From assembly GCF_014645795.1 (NCBI RefSeq), contig NZ_BMMK01000012.1, positions 103,642 through 167,641 of the forward strand: a DNA stretch of 64,000 bases. The letters are read 5' to 3'. A model generated the notes under the pieces. That model searched no databases. It was not told where the DNA came from and was given only the letters and a program-made list of their open reading frames with translations. The translations under genes and the position numbers were made by a program. Below, piece by piece: positions 9,765 to 18,972 of this stretch. Source of the DNA: Longimycelium tulufanense. Lineage in GTDB: Bacteria > Actinomycetota > Actinomycetes > Mycobacteriales > Pseudonocardiaceae. Every line of letters starts with the position of its first letter. The first letter of the stretch is position 1.

Positions 9765-10101
9765 GACCCGCCTCCCGCAACCCTCTCGTCCTCACCCGAT
9801 CGCTCCTCCCGCGTCACCGCCACCAGCGGAGCCACGGGACTGGTGAGGACATCGGCTCCCGGCCGCTGAGCGGTTTCGGCCAGCCGGCCATCCCGGTAGC
9901 CGATAAGGTGCCGGGGGTGTCGCCGCCACCGAGCTTATATTCAGTACTCGACGAATAACCGGAACCATAACGAGACCCTCCGAGTTTCCACCACGTGAGA
10001 CACTTCTCCGCTCACCCATATATCCACGCGGTAATGGTGTCATGCTCTGCGTGTTTCCCCCTCTCTCGACCAAGGTGGGCACAGCACGAGGGAGATGAAG
10101 C
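9765..10101. other. intergenic region upstream of the ECF sigma gene
   Basis: No coding frame with convincing composition. The stretch 9930-10030 is relatively AT-rich (TTATATTC, CATATATCC) and probably carries the promoter of the sigma gene that follows. I see no clear repeat or RNA gene. Confidence 0.4.
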
Positions 10102-10866
10102 GTGACGGCGGAGCAAACCGAAACTGCCCCATCCGACCCGAACGGCTACGACCAGAATTTGATCAATGCGGTCCGAGGGGGTACGACCGAGGCGTTCGCC
10201 GATCTTTACCACCGTCATGTCCGCGCGGCGCGCCGTCTGGCGGCGCAGCTGTGCTTCTCGGGCGAGGATCCCGAGGACGTCGTCGCCGAGGCGTTCGCCA
10301 AGGTGTTCGCGCTGTTGACCGCCGGGGCCGGCCCCGACGCCAACTTCCGCGGCTACCTGCTCGTCACCGTGCGCAACACGATCCACGAACGGCACCGGAG
10401 GTCGCAGCGCGAGGTGTACCTCGATGACCTGGAGTCCGTGGCGGGGGCGCACGGGGTCACCGACGAGACCGGCCGGTGCGTGGAACGGTGGCTCGCGCTC
10501 GACGCGTTCAACCGGCTGTCTCCGCGCTGGCGCACCGTGCTCTGGTACACCGAGATCGAGGGCCGCTCCCCCGCCGAGACCGCCGCGGTCTTCGGGATGA
10601 CCGCGAACGCGGTGTCCGCGCTGGCCTACCGGGCACGGGAGAAGCTGCGCCAGGCGTATTTGCAGGCCCACGTCGCCCCGGTGGGTGCCCACGCGTGCCG
10701 GGGCACGGCCGGCCGCCTGGGCGCATGGGCCCGGCGGAGGCTGCACGGGCAGGAGGCCGCCCGGGTGGAGGACCATCTCGCCGAGTGCCCGCGGTGCCAG
10801 GACGTGGCGACGGAACTGGCCCACGTCAACAGGTCGATGCGGATGGCCGTGGCGCGGTCGGCCTGA
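10102..10866 (+). CDS. ECF sigma factor with fused C-terminal zinc-finger domain
   Basis: A 254-residue protein. Region sigma-2 covers about residues 25-95 (FADLYHRHVRAARRLAAQL, then EDVVAEAFAKVF) and sigma-4 about 125-185 (RLSPRWRTVLWYTEIEGRS, AAVFGMTANAVSALAYRAREKL). Beyond sigma-4 is a further 65 residues with the zinc-finger anti-sigma pattern H-x-C ... HLAECPRCQ. The protein therefore seems to carry its own regulatory ZAS-like domain, and no separate anti-sigma gene follows. GTG start at 10102, preceded by GAGGGAGA. Such fusions are known in some ECF groups; the signal is unknown. Confidence 0.85.
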   Translation: MTAEQTETAPSDPNGYDQNLINAVRGGTTEAFADLYHRHVRAARRLAAQLCFSGEDPEDVVAEAFAKVFALLTAGAGPDANFRGYLLVTVRNTIHERHRRSQREVYLDDLESVAGAHGVTDETGRCVERWLALDAFNRLSPRWRTVLWYTEIEGRSPAETAAVFGMTANAVSALAYRAREKLRQAYLQAHVAPVGAHACRGTAGRLGAWARRRLHGQEAARVEDHLAECPRCQDVATELAHVNRSMRMAVARSA

Positions 10867-11357
10867 CCGGGTGGTGGAAGGGCAGCCGGCTGGCGGCGCG
10901 CCGCGGCAGGCATGTCACGTAGGGGCCTGGTCGGAAAGATCGAGCGATCATGCAGGTTGACCCGAACTTTCCCAATGCACTGGTCCACCACGCCGGACGC
11001 AACGGAGCGTGCCTTCGCCTCCATTACCCCGATGCCACCCGCCCACCGGCCCCGGTTGTGTTGTTCGGTTCCGCCCCCATTGGACGCGACAGCAAACCCC
11101 AGCGCCGTTAATCGCACGAGGATCTCCACGCGTTTCACCCCCCTTCCGGGAGACGGAATAACAGTAGAAGCGAACGCACGCACCCGGTCCGTTTTCTACA
11201 CCTGGAGAACACCCGCCGTTCCCCTCGTCGTCACCTTTCGGTCGCGAGTGATTCGCCCCCGCCACCAACCCAGCCACCCATCGCGAGTTCCGTGGACGAC
11301 AGGCAGGACGGACACCGGCACGCCACACTGGTCACCAACGGTGATCGGAGGCGGGTC
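10867..11357. other. intergenic region without visible gene
   Basis: About 490 bases with lower GC than the flanks and no frame of coding quality on either strand. It must hold the promoter of the amidotransferase gene at 11358. Nothing else is recognised. Confidence 0.4.
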
Positions 11358-12230
11358 ATGTGTCGATGGTTGGCGTACTCGGGTGAGCCGATCTTCATGG
11401 ACACATTGGTCGTGCGTCCCAGCCACTCGCTGATCGACCAGAGCATGTACGCCCGGCAGAACTACCTGCCGCATTCGCCCATGGCGCACGCCAAGCACCC
11501 CGGGGCGGTCACGACCAACGGCGACGGCTTCGGTCTCGGCTGGTACGGCGAGCGCGAGGTTCCCGGGGTGTACCGGGACGTCCGGCCGGCGTGGAACGAC
11601 GCCAACCTGCACCGGATCGCCGAGCAGGTGCGCTCCGGCCTGTTCCTGGCACACATCCGCGCGGCGATGGGGGGCACGGTCACCCGCACGAACTGCCACC
11701 CGTTCCAACACGACCGGTGGTTGTGGCAGTACAACGGCGAGATCGACGAGTTCGAGCACGTGGTGCGGGATCTCCGGTTCGAGATCGCGCCGGAGCTGTA
11801 CCCGTCGATCAAGGGCAACAACGACACCGAGACGTGCTTCTTCCTCGCCCTCACCTACGGCCTCGCCGAGGACCCTGTCCGGGCCATCGAACGCACGATC
11901 GCCAGGGTGGAGCGGGCACAGCGGGACCGTGGGGTCGACGGCGTCTTCCGGTGCACCGGCGCCACCACCGACGGCGAGGTGATCTACGCGTGGCGGTACG
12001 CGACCGACGACACCGCCAAGACGCTCTACTACAACGCGGGCCCGGAGGCCCTGCGAACCTGCGCCGGTGACCGCATCCCCATTCCCGAGAAGGCCGTCAT
12101 CGTCGTCTCCGAGCCGCTGGAGTTGCACTACGGACCGCACTGGATCGAGGTGCCGCCGTCCACGGTCGTGACGATCCGTCGCGGGGGCGAGGTAGAAACC
12201 GTGCCCCTGCGCGTCAGCGGTCGCGGATGA
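11358..12230 (+). CDS. class II glutamine amidotransferase (Ntn-hydrolase)
   Basis: A 290-residue protein beginning Met-Cys-Arg-Trp; after Met removal Cys2 is the N-terminal nucleophile. The glutaminase landmarks follow: NGDGFGLGWYG, FLAHIRAA, TNCHPF and the oxyanion-type WQYNGEIDEF. There is no second catalytic domain, as in the YafJ/EgtC group of stand-alone amidotransferases, which hydrolyse gamma-glutamyl amides. No ergothioneine genes are nearby, so I do not call it EgtC. Start fixed by GGAGG six bases before ATG 11358; a longer frame to 11292 lacks Cys2. Its 3' end overlaps the convergent response regulator by 17 bp. Confidence 0.85.
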   Translation: MCRWLAYSGEPIFMDTLVVRPSHSLIDQSMYARQNYLPHSPMAHAKHPGAVTTNGDGFGLGWYGEREVPGVYRDVRPAWNDANLHRIAEQVRSGLFLAHIRAAMGGTVTRTNCHPFQHDRWLWQYNGEIDEFEHVVRDLRFEIAPELYPSIKGNNDTETCFFLALTYGLAEDPVRAIERTIARVERAQRDRGVDGVFRCTGATTDGEVIYAWRYATDDTAKTLYYNAGPEALRTCAGDRIPIPEKAVIVVSEPLELHYGPHWIEVPPSTVVTIRRGGEVETVPLRVSGRG

Positions 12231-12843
12231 GCCCGCTGCGCTGGGCGGCGGCGACCGCCGCCGTACGGGAGTCCACGCCGAGCTTGTCGTAGATCCGAAC
12301 CAGGTGGGTCTTGACGGTGGCCTCGCTGAGCATGAGCGTGCGGCTGATCTCGCGGTTGGACAGCCCGTCGGCGACCAGCCGCAGCACCTCCAGTTCGCGG
12401 GCGGTGAGCTGGGTGCCGGGAGCGCGGATCCGGCCCAGCAACCGGGAGGCGACACGGGGCGCCAGGGCGGTGTCCCCGGCCGCGGCGGTGCGGATCGCGA
12501 CGTGTAGGTCCTCCGGCGGGGTGTCCTTGAGCTGGTAACCGGCGGCGCCGGCCGCCACCGCCGCCAGGATGTCGGCATCGGTGTCGTAGGTGGTCAGCAC
12601 CAGGACGCGGGGCGGTTCCGGCAGCGCGACGATCCGGCGGGTGGCCTCGACACCGTCGATGCCGGCGCCCAGCTGGAGGTCCATGAGGACCACGTCCGGG
12701 CGCAGCGTCGCCGCGAGCGCCAGCGCCCGCTCACCGTTCTCGGCCTCGCCGACCACCTCCAGGTCCGGCTGGGTACCGAGCATCGCCCGCAGCCCGGTGC
12801 GCACCACGGGATGGTCGTCGACCAGCAGGATCCTTACCGTCAT
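12214..12843 (-). CDS. NarL/LuxR-type response regulator
   Basis: A 209-residue regulator. The receiver domain has DD at 9-10, phospho-acceptor Asp55 (VVLMDLQLG) and a Lys in GYQLKD. The C-terminal LuxR helix-turn-helix (LTARELEVLRLVADGLS ... ATVKTHL) binds DNA. It is the second gene of an operon with the sensor kinase and overlaps it by 4 bp (ATGA). The pair lies divergent from an FtsX-type ABC exporter, which is the likely target. In Corynebacterium the ChrSA system has this layout with heme exporter hrtBA; that parallel is inference from gene order and family. Confidence 0.9.
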   Translation of the reverse strand: MTVRILLVDDHPVVRTGLRAMLGTQPDLEVVGEAENGERALALAATLRPDVVLMDLQLGAGIDGVEATRRIVALPEPPRVLVLTTYDTDADILAAVAAGAAGYQLKDTPPEDLHVAIRTAAAGDTALAPRVASRLLGRIRAPGTQLTARELEVLRLVADGLSNREISRTLMLSEATVKTHLVRIYDKLGVDSRTAAVAAAQRSGLIRDR

Positions 12844-14027
12844 GACGGCTCCCCGGGCACGGGCAGGGTGACCGCCACCGCGGTGCCGTCACCGGGTGCC
12901 GACTCGAGCGTGAGGGTGCCGCCCAGCGCGTCGACCCGGCCACGCATCGCCCGCAGCCCGAACCCACCGCCCTCACCATTGCGGAGCGAGAGGTTCTCGG
13001 GGTCGAACCCGATGCCGTCGTCGACCACGTCCAACGCCACCATGTCATCCAGGTAGGACAAGGTCACCCCCACGGAACCGGCCCGTGCGTGCAGGGCCAC
13101 GTTGCCCAATGCGCCCTGCGCGATGCGGAGCAGTGTCACCTCGTGCTCGGTGGGAAGCGGGGACGGCTCGCCGTCGACATGCCACCGGATGGGCGCGCCG
13201 ATGCGTTCGGCCGTCGTGTGGCACAGCCGCTCCAACGCCTCGGACAGGGAACCGCCGACCAGGGCCGGCGGCGTCAGCGCGTGCACGAAACGCCGCGCCT
13301 CGGCCAGGTTCTCCTCGGCGGCTTTCCGGGCCCGTCGCACATGCCCCAGCGCCGTGCCCCGGTCGTCGGCCCGCTCGGCGGCGTGCAGCAACAACACGAT
13401 GCTGGACAAGCCCTGCGCCAGGGTGTCGTGGATCTCCCGGGCCAACCGCTCGCGTTCGGCCGACGCGCCCGCCTTCCGCTGTGCCACGGCCAGTTCGTCC
13501 CGGGTGCGGACGAGGTCGTCGATCAGCTGCTGCCGTCGGGCGCTCTCCCGGTAGAGGGCTCGGTATGCGGTGGCCATGAGGACCGCGATCGAGGCCCCGA
13601 TGATCGGCCCCAGCACGGAGCCGACCGCGAGCCGCCCCTCGTGCCAGCCGATGGCCGCGATGACCGCGACCGTCAACGCCACCACCGCCGGCATCGCCGA
13701 GCGCAGCGGCAGGACGTGCAGGTGCAGGAAGAACAGCGGGAAGGCGACCCACGCGAAGTCGGGGCTGGTCAACACCAACCCCACCCACGCGGCGGTCACG
13801 GCGAGCAGCCAGACGCGCCCCCGGCGCGGGGTGTGCAGCCGCCGCTCGGACACCACGCCGACCGCGTAGGTCGCGGCGAACAATGCCGCGATGGTGAGCA
13901 CCGCCGGTGCCGGCGCGTCCTCACGGGCCAGGGACCGGACGACCCCCACCACCAGCAGGGTCACCAACACGCCGTGCACGGCGGCACGGAGCAGTCCCAG
14001 GGTCGAGGAGAACGGCCGGTCAGTCAT
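12840..14027 (-). CDS. NarL-family sensor histidine kinase, multi-pass membrane sensor
   Basis: A 395-residue kinase. Residues 1-160 contain about five or six hydrophobic segments with very short connecting loops, so the signal is probably sensed inside or at the membrane. The HisKA_3 dimerisation helix carries His200 in REIHDTLAQG. The ATPase domain has the N-box-like region GALGNVALHA and G-boxes DDGIGFD and GGGFGLRAM. First gene of the two-component operon, starting with ATG at 14027. A lipid-embedded sensor type suits detection of heme, antibiotics or envelope stress. Confidence 0.9.
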   Translation of the reverse strand: MTDRPFSSTLGLLRAAVHGVLVTLLVVGVVRSLAREDAPAPAVLTIAALFAATYAVGVVSERRLHTPRRGRVWLLAVTAAWVGLVLTSPDFAWVAFPLFFLHLHVLPLRSAMPAVVALTVAVIAAIGWHEGRLAVGSVLGPIIGASIAVLMATAYRALYRESARRQQLIDDLVRTRDELAVAQRKAGASAERERLAREIHDTLAQGLSSIVLLLHAAERADDRGTALGHVRRARKAAEENLAEARRFVHALTPPALVGGSLSEALERLCHTTAERIGAPIRWHVDGEPSPLPTEHEVTLLRIAQGALGNVALHARAGSVGVTLSYLDDMVALDVVDDGIGFDPENLSLRNGEGGGFGLRAMRGRVDALGGTLTLESAPGDGTAVAVTLPVPGEPS

Positions 14028-14193
14028 TCGACAGCCAGTTTAGGTCTGCCCGCGGGGGTGGGGGTCAATCGAAAGTTCGACCCCGGTGTCGATCGGACGT
14101 CGTCGCCCGTCCGATCCGAGGAGCGATGCCGGCACGGCCGGACGGGGCGAGCGTGGGAGGTGCAGACCCGAGACACCGCCAGGGGGCTCAATC

Positions 14194-15261
14194 GTGTTCG
14201 TCGCATTGCGTGATCTCCGTTTCGCCCGGGGCCGGTTCGCCCTCATGGGCTCCGTGGTCGCGTTGATCACGCTGCTCGTCACCCTGCTGTCCGGGCTCAC
14301 CGCCGGGCTGGCCGAGCAGAACGTGTCCGCCGTCACCGGGCTGCCCGCCACGCACCTGGCGTTCGCCGCCCCACCGGACGGCGAGAAGCTCTCCTTCGCC
14401 GACAGCCGGGTCCGGCCGGAGGACTGGCGGCGCTGGGCCGAGGTGCCCGGCGTGGAGTGGGCGCATCCCCTCGGCATCAGCCCGACCCGGCTCGCCGTGG
14501 CCGACCGCACCGCCGGCGCGACCGCACTCGGCGTGCCCCGGGGCAGCCCACTCGCACCGGCTGGCCTCGCCCCGGGACAGGTCGTGGTGTCGGCCCCCCT
14601 CGCGGCGGAGGAGGGCATCACCGTCGGCGACGAGGTGACCCTCGGCGCAGGCAGCATCTTCCGGGTGGCAGCCGTGGGCGGCGATGCCTACTACAGCCAC
14701 ACCCCCGGGATCTGGCTCACGCTCGACGACTGGAACCGGTTGGACCCGCGGGCCGCCGGAGGCGCCACGGTCGTGGCGCTCGATGCTCCCGGCGCCGACA
14801 TCGCCGCGGCCGATGCCCGCATCGGTACCCACACCGTCGCGCTGGACGACTCGCTCACCGCGATTGGCTCCTACGCCGCGGAAAACGCCTCGCTGCAGGC
14901 CATGCGTGGCTTCCTGTTCGTCATCTCCGCGCTGGTGATCGGCGCGTTCTTCACCGTGTGGACGATCCAGCGGAAGCCGGAGATCGCCGTGCTCAAGGCG
15001 CTCGGTGCCAGCACGGGCTACGTACTGCGCGACGCCCTTGCGCAAGCCGTCGTGGTGCTCGTGGCCGGTGCCGGCCTCGGTGGGCTCGTCGGTGCGGCAC
15101 TCGGCGCGTTGGCCGGGCGGGCCGTGCCGTTCGTCCTCGATCCCGCGACCACGGTGCTACCGGTGCTGGTGATGATCCTGCTCGGAGCCGGCGGCGCCGC
15201 ACTGGCCGTTCGCCGCGTCACGGCGGTGGACCCGCTGATCGCCCTGGGTGCCGCCCGCTGA
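14194..15261 (+). CDS. FtsX-type ABC exporter permease (HrtB/DevC-like)
   Basis: A 355-residue permease with one N-terminal transmembrane helix (ALMGSVVALITLLVTLL), a large extracytoplasmic domain of about 210 residues, and three C-terminal helices in the FtsX fold (FLFVISALVIGAFFTVWTI onward). Type VII ABC systems of this shape act as mechanotransmitters or export heme, peptides or lipids. The GTG at 14194 is preceded by AGGGGG at 7 nt. The ATPase gene follows 52 nt downstream. Divergent position to the two-component genes suggests direct control by the response regulator. Closest functional model is HrtB; this is by architecture only. Confidence 0.85.
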   Translation: MFVALRDLRFARGRFALMGSVVALITLLVTLLSGLTAGLAEQNVSAVTGLPATHLAFAAPPDGEKLSFADSRVRPEDWRRWAEVPGVEWAHPLGISPTRLAVADRTAGATALGVPRGSPLAPAGLAPGQVVVSAPLAAEEGITVGDEVTLGAGSIFRVAAVGGDAYYSHTPGIWLTLDDWNRLDPRAAGGATVVALDAPGADIAAADARIGTHTVALDDSLTAIGSYAAENASLQAMRGFLFVISALVIGAFFTVWTIQRKPEIAVLKALGASTGYVLRDALAQAVVVLVAGAGLGGLVGAALGALAGRAVPFVLDPATTVLPVLVMILLGAGGAALAVRRVTAVDPLIALGAAR

Positions 15262-15313
15262 CGTCATCCGCGCCGCGCCCTCGGCCGGGTTCTGGAAGCC
15301 GAATGGAGTTCTG

Positions 15314-16000
15314 ATGAGCCTCGTCCTGCGTGAGGTCAACCTCAGCTACACCGACGCCGACACCACGATCACCGCCCTCGACCACGTCTGCATGGAGGTG
15401 TCGGCCGGGGAGCTGGTCGCCGTCGTGGGCCCCTCCGGCTCGGGCAAGTCCAGCCTGCTCGCGGTGGCCGGCACCCTGCTGCTCCCCGACTCCGGGCTGG
15501 TGCTGGTGGACGGGACGAATGTGACCAGGCTCGGCCAGGCCGAACGGTCCGCGCTGCGTCGCGACCGGATCGGGCTGGTGTTCCAGCAGCCCAACCTGCT
15601 GTCCGCCCTGGCCGCGAAAGACCAGCTCCTGGTGGCGGCACACCTCGCCGGGCACCGGCCGCGGGACCGGCGCCGTCGGGCGCTGGACCTGCTGGACGCC
15701 GTCGGCGTGGCGCACCGGGCGAACCGGCGGCCGCACCAGCTCTCCGGTGGGGAGCGGCAGCGGGTCAACATCGCCCGCGCGCTGATGAACGAGCCGAGCG
15801 TGCTGCTGGTCGACGAGCCCACCAGCGCGCTGGACCACGAGCGGGGCCGCCGCATCGTCGAGCTGATCGCCGAGGTCACGCGGCACCACCGGGTGGCGAC
15901 CGTGCTCGTCACCCACGACCGGGAGCAGCTCGACCGGGTGGACCGTGTCGTCGAGATGCACGACGGGCGGCTCACCGCGGTCACCCCCACGCCCGCCTGA
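15314..16000 (+). CDS. ABC transporter ATP-binding protein (MacB/HrtA/LolD class)
   Basis: A 228-residue ATPase with Walker A GPSGSGKSS, Q-loop FQQPNLL, signature LSGGERQRV, Walker B VLLVDEPTSA and the H-loop (VTHD). It would power the FtsX-type permease encoded just upstream. The ATG at 15314 has GGAG nearby; an overlapping out-of-frame ATG at 15304 was rejected because it does not lead to the Walker motifs. The set kinase-regulator-permease-ATPase resembles heme-detoxification (ChrSA-HrtBA) or Bce-like antibiotic-resistance modules; the kinase type favours the former. Confidence 0.9.
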   Translation: MSLVLREVNLSYTDADTTITALDHVCMEVSAGELVAVVGPSGSGKSSLLAVAGTLLLPDSGLVLVDGTNVTRLGQAERSALRRDRIGLVFQQPNLLSALAAKDQLLVAAHLAGHRPRDRRRRALDLLDAVGVAHRANRRPHQLSGGERQRVNIARALMNEPSVLLVDEPTSALDHERGRRIVELIAEVTRHHRVATVLVTHDREQLDRVDRVVEMHDGRLTAVTPTPA

Positions 16001-16067
16001 TCTGCGCACCGCGCCCGGCGGCGGGACGATGGGCCCGTCGCCTCGACGCTCGGGAGGTGCGGTCGCG

Positions 16068-16958
16068 ATGCCCAGGCATGGTGCCGTGGTGGTGGGATTC
16101 GACGGATCCGAGGTCGCGCGCCGGGCCGCGTTGTGGGGCGCCAGGGAGGCAGCGAGCCGGCACCGGCCGCTGCACCTGCTGCACGCCTTCCACTGGCCGT
16201 TCGTCGACCTGGTCCAGGTGCGGCTCCCGGCGGGCGTGCTGGCCGAGGAGCCGGTCCGGGAGTGGTTGGAGGGCATTCTCGCCGACACCGCCGAGGAGTG
16301 CCGGCAGGCCCACCCCGACCTCACCGTCACCACCGAGATCGAGGCCGGCGACCCGGTCGAGACGCTGGCCCAGGCCAGCGAGGAGGCGGACCTGGTCGTG
16401 GTCGGCCGCTCGGGCATCACCGGCGCGGCGCGGGCCCTGCTCGGCTCCACCTCGGCCGAGCTGGTCCGGCACGCGACCGGCCCCACGGTCGTGGTCCGCG
16501 GTGAGGCCGAGCACCAGGGCCCGGAGACCGGCGGCCAGGTGGTGGTCGGGGCGGACGGCTCCCGGGTGAGCTCCGGGGCCATCGGCTTCGCCTTCGACTT
16601 CGCCTCCCGGCACGGGCACGAGCTGGTTGCCGTACACGCCTGGGCCGACCTGCCGCTGGACGCGCTGGCACCGGTGCGGGTGTGGGACTTCAACTGGGAG
16701 GAGGTCCGCTCGGAGGCGCGGGAGCTGCTGTCGGAGTCCCTCGCCGGCTGGCAGGAGCGTTACCCGGACGTGCCGCTGCACCGGGTGGTGACGACCGAGC
16801 GGCCGGTCGACGCGTTGTTGGAGCGGGCGGACGGGGCGGCGTTGCTGGTGGTCGGCAGCCATGGCCGCGGTGCGGTGCGGCGGGCCCTGCTGGGATCGGT
16901 GAGCCACGCCGTGCTGAACCGGGCGACCTGCCCGGTGGCGGTGCTGCGCCCGAGCTGA
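16068..16958 (+). CDS. tandem universal stress protein
   Basis: A 296-residue cytoplasmic protein of two UspA domains, about residues 5-145 and 155-295. Each ends with the nucleotide-binding pattern G-x2-G-x9-G-S/T: GRSGITGAARALLGST and GSHGRGAVRRALLGSV. Proteins of this type bind ATP and modulate dormancy or stress responses in actinobacteria. ATG at 16068 was chosen because GGGAGG lies upstream and the domain begins right after it. It is followed 49 nt later by an ankyrin-repeat gene on the same strand. Confidence 0.88.
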   Translation: MPRHGAVVVGFDGSEVARRAALWGAREAASRHRPLHLLHAFHWPFVDLVQVRLPAGVLAEEPVREWLEGILADTAEECRQAHPDLTVTTEIEAGDPVETLAQASEEADLVVVGRSGITGAARALLGSTSAELVRHATGPTVVVRGEAEHQGPETGGQVVVGADGSRVSSGAIGFAFDFASRHGHELVAVHAWADLPLDALAPVRVWDFNWEEVRSEARELLSESLAGWQERYPDVPLHRVVTTERPVDALLERADGAALLVVGSHGRGAVRRALLGSVSHAVLNRATCPVAVLRPS

Positions 16959-17007
16959 CCGGACGCTGCGGTGGCCGCCTCGAGGGCAGGTGTGCGAGGC
17001 TGGCCGG

Positions 17008-17409
17008 GTGACGACGGACCCGGCTCAGGACCCCGATGTACAGGAGCTCGCCACGAAGCTGTTCAACGCGGCGCGCTCCGGGGACAGCGCCACGCTGGCC
17101 GCCTACGTCGACGCTGGCGTGCCCGTCAACCTCAGCAACGAGAAGGGCGACAGCCTCCTCATGCTCGCCGCCTACCACGGGCACGCGGGTGCCGTGCAGG
17201 CCCTGCTGGAGCGCGGCGCCGACGCGGACCGGCCCAACGATCGGGGCCAGACCCCCATTGCCGGCGCCACTTTCAAGGGCGAGGTCGAGGTCGTGCGTGC
17301 GTTGCTCGACGGCGGTGCCGACCCGTACGCCGGACAGCCGTCAGCTGTCGACACCGCACGCATGTTCGGCCGGGACGATCTGCTTTCCCTTTTCGGGCAG
17401 GGAGGCTGA
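17008..17409 (+). CDS. ankyrin-repeat protein
   Basis: A 133-residue protein made of about three ankyrin repeats: DSLLMLAAYHGHAGAVQALL, GQTPIAGATFKGEVEVVRAL and a degenerate last one. Each is linked by the beta-turn pattern GADAD/GADPY. It has no signal or membrane segment and probably mediates protein contact in the cytoplasm. GTG start at 17008. Partner unknown; the neighbouring stress protein may be in the same transcript. Confidence 0.8.
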   Translation: MTTDPAQDPDVQELATKLFNAARSGDSATLAAYVDAGVPVNLSNEKGDSLLMLAAYHGHAGAVQALLERGADADRPNDRGQTPIAGATFKGEVEVVRALLDGGADPYAGQPSAVDTARMFGRDDLLSLFGQGG

Positions 17410-17823
17410 CCGCGGTTCCCCCGCCGGCAACCCGACGGGTGTCCTACGGCGTTGGTTTCTCTTGGTGTACAAGGCTTTCATAGCCCCCTGATCATTTGCG
17501 TTCCCTTCATGTTCGGGTCGCGGGGCGTGCAACCTGCCGGGGCCAGCCTGGCTGCATGGAGTCGCGAAGTTCGCACTTACCCATGTCGTTCGACGAACCA
17601 CCGCAAAGACCGCGGTGAACAGCGTCCCGCCGACGTCGGATCGTGATCCGGGCTTGGTAATACCTCCGTTCAGACGTGTGATCGATCCGATGGCACGCGG
17701 GCGGGTTGTGGTGGCAACTCATTGGTGGGCACGACGGGAGTGGCCAATGCTGCCAGCGGAACTCCGTGGTTGCCCGGGGACGGCGGAGTTAGGGTCGGTC
17801 AGGTTGCTTGCGGGGAGGGCATT
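17410..17823. other. intergenic region before the DAO-type oxidoreductase
   Basis: About 410 bases with no convincing frame. A purine-rich GGGGAGGG at 17813-17820 is the ribosome site of the next gene. No RNA gene or repeat recognised. Confidence 0.35.
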
Positions 17824-18927
17824 GTGCACGTGGACTTTCTGGTCGTCGGCGGGGGCATGGCCGGGGTGTCGGTGGCCGCCGAGCTGGTGCCGTTCGGCAG
17901 CGTCGCGCTGCTGGAGCAGGAGGGCGAGCTCGCCCGGCACACCACCGGTCGTTCCGCCGCGGTCTTCTTGGAGAGCTACGGCTCGCCGGAGGTCCGCGCG
18001 CTGACCCGCGCGAGCCGACCGATCATCGAGGCCGCCGGCACCGACCCGCTGCTCTCGGCGCGGCCGATGATCCAAGTCGCCCGGGCCGACCAGGAGGACC
18101 GGCTCGCCAAGGAGATCAGCGCGGCTCCGGGACTGGCGCCGCTGGACGTCCGGGAGGCGCTGGAGCTGTGCCCCGTGTTGCGGCCGGACTACGTCGGGGG
18201 GGCCGCAGTGGACCATTCCGCCGCCGACATCGACGTGAACGGCCTGCACCAGCACTACGTCGCGGTGGCCCGGCGCTCGGGCCGGGCTGAGATCCGGAAG
18301 GGAGCGACGCTGCTCGCGGGCGAGTACCGCGGAGGCCGGTGGCAGGTCGAGACGGGTGCCGGCGAGGTGCGCGCGGGTGTCGTGGTCGATGCGGCAGGCG
18401 CGTGGGCCGACCAGGTCGCCGAACGGCTCGGCGTTGCGCCCGTGGGGCTGCGGCCGCTCCGGCGGACCGCGGCGGTGTGCCCGGTGGCGGTCGACCCGCG
18501 GGGCTGGCCGCTGGTCTGCGACGTCGATGACGAGTTCTACTTCCGTCCGGAGGGTGGCAGCGTGCTGGTCTCGCCGGCCGACGAGACACCCGACCAGCCC
18601 GGTGACGCCCGGCCCGACGAGCTCGGCGTGGCCCTCGCACTGGAGCGGGTGAACGCGGCGACCACGTTGGGGTTGCGCAGTGTTCGGACCGCGTGGGCGG
18701 GGCTGCGGACCTTTGCCCCGGACCGCAACCCCGTGGTCGGAATGGCAGCGGACGTGCCCGGGTTCTGTTGGCTGGCCGGGCAGGGCGGCTACGGCATCCA
18801 GATGGCGCCGGCGCTGGCCCGACTCGCCGCGGCGCTGATCACCGGTGCCTCGGGAACCCCCGCCGAGGGGCTGCCCGTCGAACGCATCGCGCCCACCCGA
18901 GACACACTGCGGAACACCCAGCGCTGA
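17824..18927 (+). CDS. FAD-dependent DAO-type oxidoreductase
   Basis: A 367-residue protein. It has the N-terminal Rossmann motif VVGGGMAG and an acidic end to strand 2 (LLEQE), for FAD. The C-terminal GxxxxPxxG-like loop is PDRNPVVGM with WLAGQGGYGIQMAP for substrate and flavin. Family members oxidise amines or D-amino acids (glycine oxidase, D-amino acid dehydrogenase, sarcosine oxidase). GTG at 17824 is preceded by GGGGAGGG. No transporter or accessory gene is adjacent, so the substrate is open. Confidence 0.85.
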   Translation: MHVDFLVVGGGMAGVSVAAELVPFGSVALLEQEGELARHTTGRSAAVFLESYGSPEVRALTRASRPIIEAAGTDPLLSARPMIQVARADQEDRLAKEISAAPGLAPLDVREALELCPVLRPDYVGGAAVDHSAADIDVNGLHQHYVAVARRSGRAEIRKGATLLAGEYRGGRWQVETGAGEVRAGVVVDAAGAWADQVAERLGVAPVGLRPLRRTAAVCPVAVDPRGWPLVCDVDDEFYFRPEGGSVLVSPADETPDQPGDARPDELGVALALERVNAATTLGLRSVRTAWAGLRTFAPDRNPVVGMAADVPGFCWLAGQGGYGIQMAPALARLAAALITGASGTPAEGLPVERIAPTRDTLRNTQR

Positions 18928-18972
18928 CCGCTGGCGCGGGCCGTCACCGCACTCGGCACAGGTATCGACGTC

